Shown here: positions 30,498-39,151 of the stretch, piece after piece
How the letters are laid out: each line of letters opens with the position of its first letter
Position numbering within the stretch: the first letter of the stretch is position 1
Origin: Piscirickettsiaceae bacterium NZ-RLO1
Lineage (GTDB): Bacteria; Pseudomonadota; Gammaproteobacteria; Piscirickettsiales; Piscirickettsiaceae
Assembly: GCA_001644975.1 (NCBI GenBank)
Contig: LVCQ01000009.1
Coordinates: forward strand, 1-42,249
DNA length: 42,249 nt
Direction of reading: 5' to 3'
Notes under the pieces: generated by a model
The model's input: the letters and a program-made list of their open reading frames with translations, nothing else
Database searches by the model: none
Told to the model about the DNA's origin: nothing
Position numbers and translations under genes: made by a program

Positions 30498-32363
30498 TTA
30501 CTCTTTGTTTGTGAATTTCGCAAGAGCTTGGGTGTTCTGCTCATGTTGAAGTTTTTTTAATGTATCGTGGATATGCTGATTGAGTTCTTCAGCATGAGAT
30601 TGTGTTGAGCCGGGCGGTAAATTAATGGTTGTCGAAATATGTTGCTGTATCGGTGTGCTGACATTTGCATTTAGCGATTGATGAATTGCGTTTTGCCGAA
30701 CTCCTGCAAGCGCCGCCGGTTTTGATTGTGACATTAAATTCATGCCATTTTGCCAGCTTTGTTGCATTTGCTTGGCTTGGCTTATCCATTGCGGTTTGCT
30801 GATTTTATGCACCAAGGGCTTAATATTTTTTTGAATATGTTGAGCAACAACAGTATGTGCATGTTTTACTGTATTAGTAATTGCATACTGTCTTTTTGAT
30901 TTAGCAATTAATGCGTCAAGTTTTTTCTCTTCCGGTGAGTCATCAACTTTATTTTCAAACCATTGGCTAGGGTGAGAGATCATATGCCCCGTTTTTCCTA
31001 GCCATTTACCAATCGAACTGATTTTGTTTTCTACGGTGTGAAAGCCATCAACAAACGGTTTAAAAAATGCATTATAAATACTATTCCAAAGCCGTTTCAT
31101 AAAAGCAGCAAAGTCGCTCCAATAGCCTTTCATCGCCTTTATAACTGAGCCTGTTACGGATTGGCCACCTTTTAGATAAGTAATAATATCTTGAATAACT
31201 AAGATGACAGCTGCAACGGCAGCACCTATAAGCAAAATAGGTGAAGTTAATAACTCTGTAAAAATAGTTGCAACTTTTGCGACTTTCGAATAATAGAGTA
31301 AGGCCGTTGTAACGGCAGTAATTCCTCCTAAAATCCATTTCATTGTGCCAGGTATTTGGTTCCAAATATCAAGCGCTGCATCAACGGTGTCTATCACAAT
31401 CTCAAGCGCAAAACCAAAAGCACTAATAACCGGAGCAATAAAGCCAAAGGCGGAGCCAATCGCCTGAATAATAGGCGTTAATCCTTTAATTGCGCTTGAT
31501 AATGTATTAAAAAGTACTGAAAGCCACTTACCAAAGCCTGACTGTGTAAAAGCAACTTTTGCTTTAGTGAGTGTGTTACTTAAGTTATTTGCTGCCCCCT
31601 GTAAGCTCTTGGTGAAAAGCTTTGCGCCCTTCATGTATTTGTCGTTAAGCGTGTTGCTGATTAATTGCAGGCGCTGAACTTTATTCATCGCATTTAGTTG
31701 TTTACCAAGCTCTTCGTCTGTTGTTGCGCCTGTTTTTTGCATTAAAGCAGATAATAAGCCGGTACGGGTCGAGAGCATCAGGTTTTTAATGCGCCCCATT
31801 TGTATTTGTGGAACATTAACAACATCATTAATAAAATCGGCCATTGAGCGCTCGCGCTCAAACCCCGTGATATGCGCACCTGTAAAGCCGACGTTGATTT
31901 TTTGGTACATATCCATGATTTGAGATTGTGTTGCGCCTGCTTCTTTTAGAGCTAAGTTGAAAGAGCCGAACTGTTTAGTCACATCATCAATTTTTAAATG
32001 CCACTTGGTTGCATAATCAACAAGCTGCTTCATCTCATTGACGGCCATTTTTTCTGAGCCGGTGGCATTTTCTATCATATTCTGAGCATTTTGATATTCG
32101 GTTGCCGCCTCATAAATGTTGTGAGCTACTTCATAAAAGAAAAAGCCAATAACAGCCTTTTTTAAAAACTCCATTTTTTCTGAAACGCCGACAATGGCCT
32201 CTTTCATTTGTAAAAGCGCATGCGTCTCTGCATCGGTTGATTTTTTCATGCCACGCATAGAATTTTCAGCCGACTGAGTAGCCCCTGTCATTTGATTAAC
32301 AGAGTTTTGGTCAACTTTAATGCTAAATCGTGCAAAAAAGTCTGCAAGTAAACTTCCTGACAT
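30498..32363 (-). CDS. Tail tape measure protein
   Basis: 621 residues. The N-terminal half is helical (STDAETHALLQMKEAIVGVS, TEYQNAQNMIENATGSEK). The hydrophobic middle, about 280-400, has several membrane-like stretches (GLTPIIQAIGSAFGFIAPVI, LLIGAAVAAVILVIQDIITY). The C-terminus is basic with amphipathic repeats. This is the expected pattern for a protein that sets tail length and is ejected into the envelope. It is short, which predicts a short tail. Its ATG overlaps the stop of the frameshifted chaperone (TAATG). Confidence 0.9.
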   Translation of the reverse strand: MSGSLLADFFARFSIKVDQNSVNQMTGATQSAENSMRGMKKSTDAETHALLQMKEAIVGVSEKMEFLKKAVIGFFFYEVAHNIYEAATEYQNAQNMIENATGSEKMAVNEMKQLVDYATKWHLKIDDVTKQFGSFNLALKEAGATQSQIMDMYQKINVGFTGAHITGFERERSMADFINDVVNVPQIQMGRIKNLMLSTRTGLLSALMQKTGATTDEELGKQLNAMNKVQRLQLISNTLNDKYMKGAKLFTKSLQGAANNLSNTLTKAKVAFTQSGFGKWLSVLFNTLSSAIKGLTPIIQAIGSAFGFIAPVISAFGFALEIVIDTVDAALDIWNQIPGTMKWILGGITAVTTALLYYSKVAKVATIFTELLTSPILLIGAAVAAVILVIQDIITYLKGGQSVTGSVIKAMKGYWSDFAAFMKRLWNSIYNAFFKPFVDGFHTVENKISSIGKWLGKTGHMISHPSQWFENKVDDSPEEKKLDALIAKSKRQYAITNTVKHAHTVVAQHIQKNIKPLVHKISKPQWISQAKQMQQSWQNGMNLMSQSKPAALAGVRQNAIHQSLNANVSTPIQQHISTTINLPPGSTQSHAEELNQHIHDTLKKLQHEQNTQALAKFTNKE

Positions 32364-32943
32364 TATTCGTTCTCTTCGTAGGCTTCTTCTTTAATGGCTT
32401 GCTTAATCGTGAGGTATTCAATGGCATCAAGAAACTCGGCAAGATTCCAAGTTTCGTTAATTTCTTTAGGGGTAGTGTGATATTCATTAGCTACCCAGAA
32501 TAGAGAAAAGTTTAGGCTAGATTCTCGCTCGACTTGTTGAGTAACGTTAGACCGAGACGGCTTAACATACCTTTGAAATCGAGCTTTTTTAAGCTTTTTA
32601 CCACGCTTTCGTTAAGTGTTTGGGTCAATAACTCAACAAATGCATTTACTCCTGACACTTCAAGAATGGCGTCGTTGATGGGTTGGCCATCTAATAAAAC
32701 TGATGCTTTAATGTAAGCGCTGGCTTTTTCATAGGGTAGATACTCTGCAAGCATAGGTAATACTTTTGCTGCCATATCTGCAAGATTGGATTCTTTATTT
32801 AAAGAAATGTCATTACTGTTGAGAGAGGCGAGAATTTTACCAACTTCTAAATAGGCTGCATAAGAGTACTTTAGGGGTAAAGGGTTAATTGTAAATTTAA
32901 GGTTGTTTATAATGATTTCTTTTGACTGTAAATTATCATGCAT
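32363..32943 (-). CDS. Tail assembly chaperone, -1 frameshift product (GT-type)
   Basis: Predicted 193-residue extension product. Ribosomes read 120 codons of the gene at 32512-32943, slip -1 at A-AAA-AAG (32584-32590), then read 73 more codons to TAA at 32363-32365. The extension ends with SSLNFSLFWVANEYHT ... EFLDAIEYLTIKQAIKEE, which has no in-frame start of its own. It sits exactly between chaperone G and tape measure, where such extensions are found in most tailed phages. The heptamer is the strongest known bacterial slippery sequence (as in dnaX). Both products should coat the tape measure before tube assembly. Confidence 0.82.
32512..32943 (-). CDS. Tail assembly chaperone, zero-frame product (G-type)
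   Basis: 143 residues (IIINNLKFTINPLPLKYSYA, then VLPMLAEYLPYEKASAYIKA, ending NKSSENLA). Its place after tail tube and before tape measure, and its helical acidic character, fit tail assembly chaperones. The final 23 codons are replaced in the frameshift product. The start follows the tube-gene stop with no gap. Confidence 0.8.
   Translation of the reverse strand: MHDNLQSKEIIINNLKFTINPLPLKYSYAAYLEVGKILASLNSNDISLNKESNLADMAAKVLPMLAEYLPYEKASAYIKASVLLDGQPINDAILEVSGVNAFVELLTQTLNESVVKSLKKLDFKGMLSRLGLTLLNKSSENLA
32584..32590 (-). promoter_or_regulatory. Programmed -1 ribosomal frameshift site (A AAA AAG)
   Basis: In the zero frame the codons are TTA AAA AAG (32592 to 32584), i.e. X-XXY-YYZ = A-AAA-AAG. 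The -1 frame is open from upstream of this point to 32363. The zero frame ends 69 bp later (TAA at 32512-32514). Confidence 0.82.
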
Positions 32944-33366
32944 CTAGCTTGCTCCTATATTCATTTCTAAATCAGCGACAAAAAACTCCCACTCAACGTT
33001 GGTAACTTCGGTGCTTTCTTCAAAGTCAGGCCATCCAGTAATATAAGCATGCTCACCTGCTCCGATCGTCGTATCACCTGTTTTAATTAAAATCGGGTAA
33101 ACTCCGTTGCCTGTTTGTGAGTCAATTTGTTTGATGCCGCTTAGAAGCTGATTACACAACATGCCTCGTTGAATCGTGACGGTGATCGTACCGCTTTGAT
33201 CAAGGTTTCTGATGCGTGTCATATCGCCATGCGCACCTATTTTTTGATTCCATTCTTTTTTGTTGCGCTTAACTTTGATATATGAGCCTTCAGCAAAGCC
33301 ATTAATATTAATACCACCAAAAATAATGAGGGTATCTGTAGGTATAATACTTGTTGTCGTTGACAT
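32944..33366 (-). CDS. Tail tube protein (DUF3277-like)
   Basis: 140 residues. IIFGGININGFAEGSYIKVKRN, WNQKIGAHGDMTRIRNLDQSGTITVTIQRG and TNVEWEFFVADLEM match the DUF3277 family, which has the tail-tube/Hcp-like barrel. It follows the sheath gene, as in other contractile tails. It should polymerise as hexameric rings inside the sheath. Confidence 0.85.
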   Translation of the reverse strand: MSTTTSIIPTDTLIIFGGININGFAEGSYIKVKRNKKEWNQKIGAHGDMTRIRNLDQSGTITVTIQRGMLCNQLLSGIKQIDSQTGNGVYPILIKTGDTTIGAGEHAYITGWPDFEESTEVTNVEWEFFVADLEMNIGAS

Positions 33367-33374
33367 TGTTTCTC

Positions 33375-34400
33375 CTAAACTTGCACGTAAAGCGTTTCAT
33401 CCACTTCATGAATTGCGCCACTCATGCGTACTGTGATCTTAATGCCGGTTAATTTGCGGTTTGCTCGGTCATTCGTGAGTGTATCTGTGATTTTTGGCAC
33501 TTCGATGGTGTAGTCTGCAATGACCTTTAAACGCTGTGCTTCTTTTAAAACGCCAACGCATGCATTCTCAATCATTGCGATGCCTGCATCAGTGAATGGA
33601 ATTTTTGGTGTGTTGGCCAGCAGTGAGAATTGCTCTTCTTGTAGTCGCGCTTTTAGCCAGTCAATGCCGCGAATAATATCAATAAATTCGCCGTTAGCGA
33701 CCATGCCGTTAATCGTCAGGTTTTTGCCTGCGATTTGCGTGTAATAGTTACCATTTTTTTGATCTAGTGCTGTCTCAGCACTTGATGAAATAGTATCGAC
33801 ACTAGAGCCGTTGATTTGCTTATAAGCCCAGGTGATTGAACCCGGTTGCTGCGGTAACTGGCCGCCCATCCATCCACATTCTGGAAAAGTTGAGTCTGCC
33901 CCGGCGCTCCATAGTCCAAAGCTGCGCTTAGCAGATTTCGCAGAAAGTTGGCTAAAGGCGTCAGTGTCTTTTGTCGGGTCTTTTGCATCTGCGTCATCAG
34001 TAGAATAACCATAAATTTTAGTCATTGCGTTGACTGTGTCAGAAATCTCTACAATTGAGTCTGCTGTATGATCATCAGTTGCGATGGCATACCAACTGTT
34101 ATCAACTTCAGCAATGGCATTAATGGTGTCAGCCCAATTTGCATCACCCGCGTCTTTTCTGCCAATCGCAATCTTAGGAGGGCAGGGCGTTTGTGAAAAA
34201 TAAGATTGTGCAGCGATATACACTTTAGAAGCCGTGTCAAAGCCATCGGCGGCCACGCTTTTTAAATCAGTATAAAAGCGGATGCGGTCTTGCCAGGCGC
34301 TGTGCGTTGCGATGAAAATCGGCACACCGAAACCAGTTTGTGCGACCGCGCCGGTTTCATCGACTACGGTAATATTAATAATCGAGTCAAGACTCGCCAT
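33375..34400 (-). CDS. Tail sheath protein (DUF3383)
   Basis: 341 residues. INITVVDETGAVAQTGFGVPIFIATHS at the start and SGAIHEVDETLYVQV at the end are typical for DUF3383, the sheath of Mu-unlike small contractile phages. The middle IPFTDAGIAMIENACVGVLKEAQR and ADYTIEVPKITD also fit. The sheath contracts to drive the spike through the envelope. It starts 14 bp inside the upstream gene end. Confidence 0.88.
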   Translation of the reverse strand: MASLDSIINITVVDETGAVAQTGFGVPIFIATHSAWQDRIRFYTDLKSVAADGFDTASKVYIAAQSYFSQTPCPPKIAIGRKDAGDANWADTINAIAEVDNSWYAIATDDHTADSIVEISDTVNAMTKIYGYSTDDADAKDPTKDTDAFSQLSAKSAKRSFGLWSAGADSTFPECGWMGGQLPQQPGSITWAYKQINGSSVDTISSSAETALDQKNGNYYTQIAGKNLTINGMVANGEFIDIIRGIDWLKARLQEEQFSLLANTPKIPFTDAGIAMIENACVGVLKEAQRLKVIADYTIEVPKITDTLTNDRANRKLTGIKITVRMSGAIHEVDETLYVQV

Positions 34401-34917
34401 TATTTTCTCCTATGTTAATTATTTCATCTGAAATAGTTGTCTGATTTTGATCTTCAGCAATCAGCTCTAAGCTGTAATCATCGACTAAGCCAACGGCATC
34501 AACACGTACGTCTTGCGCGTAAAAATGTGCTGTAAAGCGTGTTCGTAAGTTGTAATCGGTTGATAAAAAGGTCGTTGCATCTTGCAAAGGCCCACATTTA
34601 AAAAATTTCAGCCCTTGGCCTGCAAGTTTATTTTTTTGACTGGCCAGTCGAAACGTTGAAGCTAACTGTGTTGCTCGTGAGGCTGAATCTTCCCCTAGGG
34701 CTTCAATAATAAAAATAAGCTCATAGAGTTGTGCTATTTGCACACCCTCATCGCAAGGCGTTTCATTGGGCTGGCCAACCATTTTTGAATTGTAATAACG
34801 TAATGAGGTGAATTGATTGAGTCTTAGATTTTTTTGATAGCCGATGATCAGAGTTTCGTTAGTGTTTTCTTTAAGTGTATTGAGTAGTGCAGTCTGTAAT
34901 CGTTGAATGTTCATCAC
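34387..34917 (-). CDS. Neck / tail terminator-like protein
   Basis: 176 residues. FTSLRYYNSKMVGQPNETPCDEGVQIAQLYELIFIIEALGEDS and FLSTDYNLRTRFTAHFYAQDV match the phage neck terminator (gp12-like) group found just ahead of sheath genes. It should cap the tail tube and join it to the head completion proteins. It overlaps the upstream gene by 47 bp, unusually long but in another frame. Confidence 0.72.
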   Translation of the reverse strand: MMNIQRLQTALLNTLKENTNETLIIGYQKNLRLNQFTSLRYYNSKMVGQPNETPCDEGVQIAQLYELIFIIEALGEDSASRATQLASTFRLASQKNKLAGQGLKFFKCGPLQDATTFLSTDYNLRTRFTAHFYAQDVRVDAVGLVDDYSLELIAEDQNQTTISDEIINIGENNGES

Positions 34918-35236
34918 TTTCTATGCAAATAACCTCCCAGTGATTGCCATACCGTTTTACTCCAACCACATCAAAATTTTTATTATTGTAAGTAACGCGG
35001 TCAGCCGGTTGGTTTGTGCCGATGTCAGCCCCATAAATTGCTTGCTCTGAGAATATCTCTATCGAAGTTTTTCGATTGAATGCGGTTGATTCGTGTTTTA
35101 AGTGGTCAGAATAGGGCAAAACAACCGCATCAATATCGAAAGTTTTGTCGATTACATCGCTAACAATGCCCTCGATGATTTCTTGCTCCGGTTTATAGCG
35201 GGTGATTGTGATTGTTTTTTTATCAAGATAAAGCAT
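34871..35236 (-). CDS. Head-closure/neck protein
   Basis: 121 residues, beta-rich (TITITRYKPEQEIIEGIVSD, FDIDAVVLPYSDH, TYNNKNFDVVGVKRYGNHWEVICIE). Size, fold prediction and place between the gp10-like and terminator-like genes fit a head-closure or tail-completion protein. The start overlaps the previous stop as TAATG. I do not recognise a specific family. Confidence 0.6.
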   Translation of the reverse strand: MLYLDKKTITITRYKPEQEIIEGIVSDVIDKTFDIDAVVLPYSDHLKHESTAFNRKTSIEIFSEQAIYGADIGTNQPADRVTYNNKNFDVVGVKRYGNHWEVICIESDEHSTITDCTTQYT

Positions 35237-35703
35237 TAATCAATCCTGTAGCTGACGTTTGCACGCATATTACCGAGGTCTATAAGCGGCTTATCTGAGC
35301 CTTTTCTTGCAATAGTAGTGTCTGCATTTTTCTCAAAACTGCCGCTTGTAATTGTTTGCTTGATGTCGCTGGCCATCTTCTCACCGACAGCGATTAATTG
35401 CGCGTCAAGGCTACGTGTGCCGCGTATCACTCGACCTAAGCGAATTGCAAGAGAACGCTTATAAAAGCCGTGAGCCTCAAGGGTTTGCTGCATAAAAGGA
35501 CGTTCTGGGATATTAAGCTCGGGGACTCCGAACTCATTAGCTCGTGCAATTGCGGCAATGGTTGGGCTGTTCTCTTTATCGTCGTTTTTTACACCGTTAA
35601 AGAAACCAACTTTTAAAGCCCGTGTATTGATTGCGCCTTTTAATGTTTTTTCTAGACTTTTAAGCAGTTTGTCATTGATTTTAATATCCAGCTTGGCGGT
35701 CAT
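35236..35703 (-). CDS. HK97 gp10-like head-tail completion protein
   Basis: 155 residues. RALKVGFFNGVKNDD, AAIARANEFGVPELNIPERPFMQQTL and LIDLGNMRANVSYRI recur in minor head-tail proteins of the gp10/neck class. NEFG ... IPERPFM is the hallmark. It overlaps the connector gene by 23 bp. Confidence 0.78.
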   Translation of the reverse strand: MTAKLDIKINDKLLKSLEKTLKGAINTRALKVGFFNGVKNDDKENSPTIAAIARANEFGVPELNIPERPFMQQTLEAHGFYKRSLAIRLGRVIRGTRSLDAQLIAVGEKMASDIKQTITSGSFEKNADTTIARKGSDKPLIDLGNMRANVSYRID

Positions 35704-36103
35704 TAAACATCCCTCGCATGAACCTGGGTTGATTAATCGTCGAGTCAGAACGATATTTCACATCATCCGCTTTATTAATTCCCCCCGCATAAAAAGCCCC
35801 AACACCGAGGCTAGAGCTTGTGCGGTTTCTAATCTTTTCAGCGAGTTTTAAATATTGCTCTGACTTTTGAGAAAGGTCTTCGCTGACTTTTCCAGCCGTT
35901 TGATCTGATTGACGCGAGAATTGTGCAGCTATATTCTCACAACAAGCTGCTGCTGCCTGCTCTGTATTGTTGTATTGACCAAGAGTAAAAGTTATTTCTT
36001 CATCTTGTAAAAGCGGTTCTTTTTCGTCAGTGTCGCCGATTAAATAACGCACTTGAAAAAGACTTGATGCTGGCAGTTGAGTAACATCATACGACCAGCT
36101 CAT
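35681..36103 (-). CDS. Head-tail connector (gp6-like adaptor)
   Basis: 140 residues. SLFQVRYLIGDTDEKEPLLQDEEITFTL then AAAACCENIAAQFSRQSD is the classic opening of phage head-tail adaptors that dock under the portal ring. SQKSEQYLKLAEKIR completes the helical bundle. It overlaps the 64-residue gene upstream by 4 bp (ATGA). Confidence 0.82.
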   Translation of the reverse strand: MSWSYDVTQLPASSLFQVRYLIGDTDEKEPLLQDEEITFTLGQYNNTEQAAAACCENIAAQFSRQSDQTAGKVSEDLSQKSEQYLKLAEKIRNRTSSSLGVGAFYAGGINKADDVKYRSDSTINQPRFMRGMFNDRQAGY

Positions 36104-36294
36104 TTTTTGCTGCCTTTTTTCTTGTAGTAGTCAGTTTTTCCAGCCATAAATAAACACCTGAGCTGCCTGTATGTCAGCAACTCTTTTTTTATTTTCTGAT
36201 CTTTTTTGTAGTGTTTGCCTCCGAGAAGGAGGCCGGAAGCTCTTGCGGCGCAAAACTCTAGCGCCTCGTTAAATTCTGAATAGTGTTTAAGCAT
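36100..36294 (-). CDS. Small basic protein after the capsid gene
   Basis: 64 residues (MLKHYSEFNEALEFCAARASG ... GKTDYYKKKGSKK), very basic at the C-terminus. It starts 4 bp after the capsid stop and overlaps the connector start (ATGA), so it is part of the late operon. I recognise no family. The basic tail suggests contact with DNA or with the capsid interior. Confidence 0.6.
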   Translation of the reverse strand: MLKHYSEFNEALEFCAARASGLLLGGKHYKKDQKIKKELLTYRQLRCLFMAGKTDYYKKKGSKK

Positions 36295-36298
36295 AACT

Positions 36299-37303
36299 TT
36301 AAGATGAGCTAATGCAATCGGTCAGTAAAACACCGAAGTCTTTACAAGTTACTTCATTAGTAAAGCAGCTTTGAATTTCGATGATGTCAGAATGATTAGA
36401 ATTGTTATCACGATACTTTAAAATACGATGACCATTTTTAGCGCCAGTTAGTCCCGTCCATTGGAAAGTGCGGCAAGCGGTTGCCATGGCCACGTTGGTT
36501 GCTGGGTTGGCTTTGTATTGCAGTAGCACTGCATTATTATTAATAAACTTAAGCTCTGTTGCTTTGTTTGCACTTTCTGCTTTAATGTTTTCAGTTGCGC
36601 TCATTACATTCATTTCGTCAACTTCAAGCAAAGCAGCAATGGCTTGAGGTGTGACATAAGATGCACCGCCTTTTGTGCCGCCGTTGTACTTTACTCGATC
36701 GACAATCTCAGCGTTATTTTTAAGAGCAGTAAAAACACGACGCGGCATAGTGATAGAATTAGGCCGGAATCCGCCTGTTTTCTCTTCAATATCATCTAGT
36801 AAATTCGCTATAAACTCGATAGGTGTTGAGTTTTCTTGATTAAACTGGATGAATTGATTGGCTTTAGGAGCGCTTGCAACGCCTTGGTACTCAGTGCTCC
36901 ACGTCCCAGATTTAAAATAATAATCTGCCGCTTGCTTCTCTTTAAATAAAAGCATCTGCATTGTTAAAAAGTCAGTGTAATCCTTATCAAGCTTAACAAC
37001 GCTGTCAGCATTTTTACGGACTTCATCTGGAATACGAACAAGCAAAGCATATTGCTCGCATTTATATGTGTTATCGAAGTTATATGAAATATCCGCTTGA
37101 GCGGCCGTAGTTCCCGGGGCACGTTTTTGCATTTGTGATCGGTACCAGCTCGCTAGATCATAACTCATATAGTTATCTGACAAATTAGAAACCGGCAAAG
37201 TCGGAGAAACCCTACCATGTACATATTTCTGGTTTTTATTAACTGTACAAACACTTGCAGAAGTTAAAATTGAATTAAAATGTAGATCGGAAGGTATAGG
37301 CAT
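36299..37303 (-). CDS. Major capsid protein
   Basis: 334 residues with HK97-type capsid features: SYNFDNTYKCEQYALLVRIPDEVRKNAD in the N-arm/E-loop area, DKDYTDFLTMQMLLFKEKQAADYYF (spine helix), TGGFRPNSITMPRRVFTALKNNAEIVDRVKY (P-domain) and the C-terminal SDIIEIQSCFTNEVTCKDFGVLLTD. It lies after the protease and decoration genes and before the connector, the normal order. The ATG is at 37303 behind an AGGAAC-type RBS. Confidence 0.9.
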   Translation of the reverse strand: MPIPSDLHFNSILTSASVCTVNKNQKYVHGRVSPTLPVSNLSDNYMSYDLASWYRSQMQKRAPGTTAAQADISYNFDNTYKCEQYALLVRIPDEVRKNADSVVKLDKDYTDFLTMQMLLFKEKQAADYYFKSGTWSTEYQGVASAPKANQFIQFNQENSTPIEFIANLLDDIEEKTGGFRPNSITMPRRVFTALKNNAEIVDRVKYNGGTKGGASYVTPQAIAALLEVDEMNVMSATENIKAESANKATELKFINNNAVLLQYKANPATNVAMATACRTFQWTGLTGAKNGHRILKYRDNNSNHSDIIEIQSCFTNEVTCKDFGVLLTDCISSS

Positions 37304-37435
37304 AATAGTTCCTAATTGTTAAGTTTTTTAACAAAATTTAATTTGAAAGTTATTTTTAATTTAATGAAAGCGTGATATAACTAATAGTGAAATCAATGTT
37401 AATTTGCACTCGCTTGTTATTTTAAGGAGCAAATT

Positions 37436-37588
37436 ATGCACGAAAAAACTCTGTCTCCATGCCTCACCTTAGCTGCTACTGCATCAATGATCGGATTTTT
37501 AACAGCGCTCACTTTTTTCACAATTTCAAATCCTGAATATTTAAACAACAGTATGACGTTTCACAGGCAAGTTATTACTGTTTCATAA
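37436..37588 (+). CDS. 50-residue membrane peptide opposite to the late operon
   Basis: Starts MHEKTLSPCLTLAATASMIG and ends HRQVITVS. A single hydrophobic segment (about 9-31) makes it a likely inner-membrane peptide. A textbook AAGGAG lies 7 bp before the ATG. It occupies the plus strand in the gap between capsid and decoration genes. It is too small to match a family by eye. It could be an accessory or exclusion peptide; this is a guess. Confidence 0.5.
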   Translation: MHEKTLSPCLTLAATASMIGFLTALTFFTISNPEYLNNSMTFHRQVITVS

Positions 37589-37603
37589 GCTAAACTCTAT
37601 TTA

Positions 37604-38338
37604 CTAAGCTGCTGGAATAAGATAACCGTTCGGAATCAAGTGAATACCAATTAAATCACCGGCTGCTTTTGCCGTTTCAAGTGCCATTGCTGTTGCTGTA
37701 TCCCCTGCGACAGCCGGAGTTATATGCCCGCTGCTAGCAACTTTGACGTAATTACCTGCTGTGATTGATCCGGCTGCGGTTGCTTTTACTGCGCCCGAGC
37801 AAATAACTTCACAGGCTTCGCTTTTTTTCGGAGTATTTTGCAAGATTCCGTCACATGCTTTGCCTGCGGCTGTAACTGTAAAACCGTCTTTAGTAATAGA
37901 AACGGCTGCATTTTTTGCGTTACTTAAATCTGCGGCGGCAATTCCGAATAAATTAGGGCTAGGCTGAGGTAGTGCAGGAATAAGATAACCATTAGGGATA
38001 AGAATCACGCCAATAATATCACCCGTTGCACCTGCGGACTCAACCGCTTTACCGATTGCCGTATCTCCTGCGGTTGCTTGTACAATTTGGCCATTGGCCG
38101 CGATTTTTACGTAGTTACCTGCGGTAATTGCTGCGCTTGCAATCATTTTTGCAATACCCGTTTGCATCACATCGCATACTGCGCCTTGTTTCGGTTTGTT
38201 TTGTAGAACGCCGTCACACAAGCCACCGGCAGGGGCTAAATCAAACCCTGTTGCTGTATATGACACTGCTGACCATTGTTTTGTACTTAAATCTGTGGCG
38301 GCTGGAAGCACACCAATGCTATAGCCTTGTAAAAGCAT
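37604..38338 (-). CDS. Capsid decoration/DUF2190-like protein with internal duplication
   Basis: 244 residues from the ATG at 38338, preceded by TAGGAGTC; a longer frame to 38422 is not needed. Two tandem copies of a DUF2190-like beta domain are seen: about 15-122 (AVSYTATGFDLAPAGGLCDG ... LIPNGYLIPA) and about 138-243 (AVSITKDGFTVTAAGKACDG ... LIPNGYLIPA). Each has CDG(V/I)LQN.PK, ITAGNYVK and AGDTA. Such small beta domains sit on or near the capsid surface in this gene position. The duplication is unusual, because family members are normally single. Confidence 0.8.
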   Translation of the reverse strand: MLLQGYSIGVLPAATDLSTKQWSAVSYTATGFDLAPAGGLCDGVLQNKPKQGAVCDVMQTGIAKMIASAAITAGNYVKIAANGQIVQATAGDTAIGKAVESAGATGDIIGVILIPNGYLIPALPQPSPNLFGIAAADLSNAKNAAVSITKDGFTVTAAGKACDGILQNTPKKSEACEVICSGAVKATAAGSITAGNYVKVASSGHITPAVAGDTATAMALETAKAAGDLIGIHLIPNGYLIPAA

Positions 38339-38539
38339 ACAGACTCCTAAATTATTTATTAAAAGATTTAAAAAAGAGAAATCATAAGGGGTAGTTAAAT
38401 AGGAAAAAATACTAATAAACATAAGAAAACAATAAAAATCTATGGAAATTAACTTAACATATAAAGACTCCGTTATTTTATGTTCTAAAACATCATTATA
38501 TCCTGTAGAATGCTTTTTATTTTTAAAAGTGTGCCATTT

Positions 38540-39058
38540 ATGACCATTAAAGATATTTATGATAGCGTAATAAAGGAATTAGAAGCCTATTCTAATTCTA
38601 AATATAGAAAATACTATACCTTTTCTCGAAATGATAATGATCAAAATAGAGAATTAAGACGTACGTATGCAGGAAATTTAGCTGAGCAATTTAAAGCAAA
38701 TCTAAATGGCCGCAAGCGTTTTGGTCAACATAGCTTTAAAGAAAAAAGTTTTGAATTAATTAAACGTATTTCTAATCATGAGTTTAATCATACAAATCCT
38801 GCACATTTTGCTGCATTAAAATATCTTTCAAGTACGCTAGAGTACAGTAAGTTTGGCTTAGCACAAAATGTCACACACTTAAAATCCTATCGTGGCATAG
38901 CCGATAATCTGATTGACCAAGTCAATACACATATTAGTTGTGGTAACAATATTCACGGTAAAACAGTTGAGAGACAGCAAAAAGATTTACAATTGTTTTT
39001 AAATGAAGAGCATAAATCAACGAAAACAAGATCTTATTCTGTTAATTTAAATAGCTAA
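38540..39058 (+). CDS. Accessory protein C of the three-member paralogous family
   Basis: 172 residues from MTIKDIYDSVIKELEAY (ATG at 38540; the frame from 38510 adds a hydrophobic leader without an RBS). ELRRTYAGNLAEQF, LKYLSSTLEYSKFG and LKSYRGIADNLIDQVNTHI correspond to RR-F-K-L, MKGSLEQSKID and LKGFRSTVDKCINHIN in the product at 2208-2783. The order and spacing are the same. It is basic and helical, with no membrane segment. It lies on the opposite strand between protease and decoration genes, a typical cargo site. Function unknown. Confidence 0.6.
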   Translation: MTIKDIYDSVIKELEAYSNSKYRKYYTFSRNDNDQNRELRRTYAGNLAEQFKANLNGRKRFGQHSFKEKSFELIKRISNHEFNHTNPAHFAALKYLSSTLEYSKFGLAQNVTHLKSYRGIADNLIDQVNTHISCGNNIHGKTVERQQKDLQLFLNEEHKSTKTRSYSVNLNS

Positions 39059-39081
39059 CACTCTTTGAAAATCTCCCTACT

Positions 39082-39122
39082 AAATGCCGTATGATATAAT
39101 TGATTATATGTATACGGTATTT
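39082..39122. terminator. Long near-perfect hairpin between convergent genes
   Basis: AAATGCCGTAT ... ATACGGTATTT outer arms (one wobble), with ATATAAT-TG-ATTATAT as the inner stem. It lies between the plus-strand accessory gene ending at 39058 and the minus-strand protease ending at 39152. It is probably a two-way terminator, although U-runs are weak. Confidence 0.55.
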
Positions 39123-39151
39123 GCTTTGCTCATATTTAGCCAATCGAGAAG

